Under the pieces are notes generated by a model that was not told the DNA's origin, searched no databases, and saw nothing but the letters and a program-made list of their open reading frames with translations. Source: Flavipsychrobacter sp. (GTDB lineage Bacteria > Bacteroidota > Bacteroidia > Chitinophagales > Chitinophagaceae). From it: 5,388 bases of DNA. Location of the stretch: contig JAJNBR010000218.1 in assembly GCA_021156265.1 (NCBI GenBank), forward strand, positions 1 to 5,388. Reading direction: 5' to 3'. This document shows, piece after piece, positions 4,784-5,388 of the stretch. A program made the position numbers and the translations under genes. How positions within the stretch are numbered: position 1 is the first letter of the stretch; every line of letters begins with the position of its first letter.

Positions 4784-5388
4784 ATGAATACATTTCTACG
4801 GTACGGCATTTTCCTTTTTACACTTCTTACCTGCAGCGTGGCTGCTATCGCCCAGCAAAAAGGCGAGATCGTTTACAGCAATAACTTCGACAGCGAGGCA
4901 GACATGCAAGGCTGGGATGGCAGGTACAGGCTCGTGACCAAAGATGGCAACAGTGCATTGTTGGTGCGGTCAGACAACAAACCAACAGTATTGCTGCCTG
5001 TAGAAAAGCTCAGGGGCGCCACACTGAAGATCAAAGCACGCATCAAAGCGCAAAAAGTAAGCACACCACCCAGGCCCTGGAATGGCATCAAAGTGATGCT
5101 GCATAGCGTGCTGCCCTGGACAGATGAGTACCCGCAAATGCCGGTGTCCTCAGGCAGTTTCGACTGGAGAGAATCGGAATTCCTTGCTTTTATTTCACCC
5201 AGCGTTGACACTGTGCGGCTAGTTGTAGGACTGGAAGAAGTAACGGGCCGCGTATGGTACGACCGTATCGAGATCAGCATCTTCGACCCGCCACAACCAT
5301 TGCACAAGGCGGCACCCGCCACCGCTGTTTATAAAGGACACGATGAACCGCGCCTGCGTGGCATGATGATACCCACTTTTGCCGGTCC
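4784..5388 (+). CDS. Exported probable glycoside hydrolase (GH5-like) with N-terminal carbohydrate-binding-like domain, 5' part
   Basis: The frame is open from ATG 4784 to the window end, giving 201 residues and no stop. Residues 1-23 are a signal peptide (MNTFLRYGIFLFTLLTCSVA then AIA before Gln24); Cys17 follows LLT, a poor lipobox, so lipoprotein processing is less likely. Residues about 28-168 look like a jelly-roll beta-sandwich: the entry YSNNFDSEADMQGW is typical of carbohydrate-binding modules, followed by strands ATLKIKARIKA (79-89), GIKVMLHSV (101-109), DTVRLVVGL (142-150) and the closing VWYDRIEISI (157-166). After a proline-rich linker, GHDEPRLRGMMIPTF (185-199) resembles the first strand (LRGVM-type) of GH5 cellulase-like barrels in Bacteroidota. 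The catalytic residues lie outside the window, so substrate and activity are unknown. It follows murQ by 45 bp in the same direction. Confidence 0.75.
   Translation, partial: MNTFLRYGIFLFTLLTCSVAAIAQQKGEIVYSNNFDSEADMQGWDGRYRLVTKDGNSALLVRSDNKPTVLLPVEKLRGATLKIKARIKAQKVSTPPRPWNGIKVMLHSVLPWTDEYPQMPVSSGSFDWRESEFLAFISPSVDTVRLVVGLEEVTGRVWYDRIEISIFDPPQPLHKAAPATAVYKGHDEPRLRGMMIPTFAG

Noticed and set aside
4873..5322. Long minus-strand open frame of 149 codons
   Set aside because: It is antisense to the exported GH5-like gene, whose plus-strand frame has a signal peptide and a coherent beta-sandwich pattern. Other long minus-strand frames over mntH and murQ were dropped for the same reason.

Overview
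The window looks like chromosomal DNA of a member of the Bacteroidota, probably the Chitinophagaceae/Sphingobacteriia side. The signs are several perfect copies of the phylum's -7 promoter element (TAnnTTTG), the lack of clear Shine-Dalgarno sequences, a BlaI-type regulator with tandem TACTAA/TTAGTA operators, exported proteins ending in short beta-strand tails, and a GTCATTTCGA...GAGAAATCTC palindromic intergenic repeat. The lineage is an inference from these features, not a database match.

Left part (1-2129): the 5' end of a leftward BlaI/MecI-family repressor gene lies divergent to a rightward Nramp metal transporter gene (mntH). The encoded transporter carries a C-terminal universal-stress (UspA) domain. 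The 133 bp between them hold two separate regulatory arrays. Three perfect dyads at exact 20 bp steps lie next to the repressor start codon. A TTTTAGA/TCTAAAA array with 11 bp steps lies on the mntH -7 element and reaches the mntH start codon. This regulatory region is the most informative part of the window.

Middle (2130-3919): a small exported protein of unknown function (rightward) converges on an MmcQ/YjbR-family gene (leftward). Then comes a stretch of about 630 bp with no convincing gene. It holds an outward-facing promoter-like element, a 129 bp imperfect palindromic repeat, a possible remnant of an ECF sigma factor, and a sigma-54-like element just upstream of murQ.

Right part (3920-5388): murQ encodes N-acetylmuramic acid 6-phosphate etherase, the cytoplasmic enzyme that feeds peptidoglycan MurNAc into the GlcNAc-6-P pool. 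It is followed after 45 bp by the first 201 codons of an exported protein with an N-terminal carbohydrate-binding-like beta-sandwich and what looks like the start of a GH5-type glycoside hydrolase domain. The pairing hints at sugar or cell-wall salvage but does not prove an operon.

No RNA genes, CRISPR arrays, insertion sequences or complete novel multi-gene system were seen. The best candidates for something under-described are the mntH operator architecture and the Nramp-UspA fusion.
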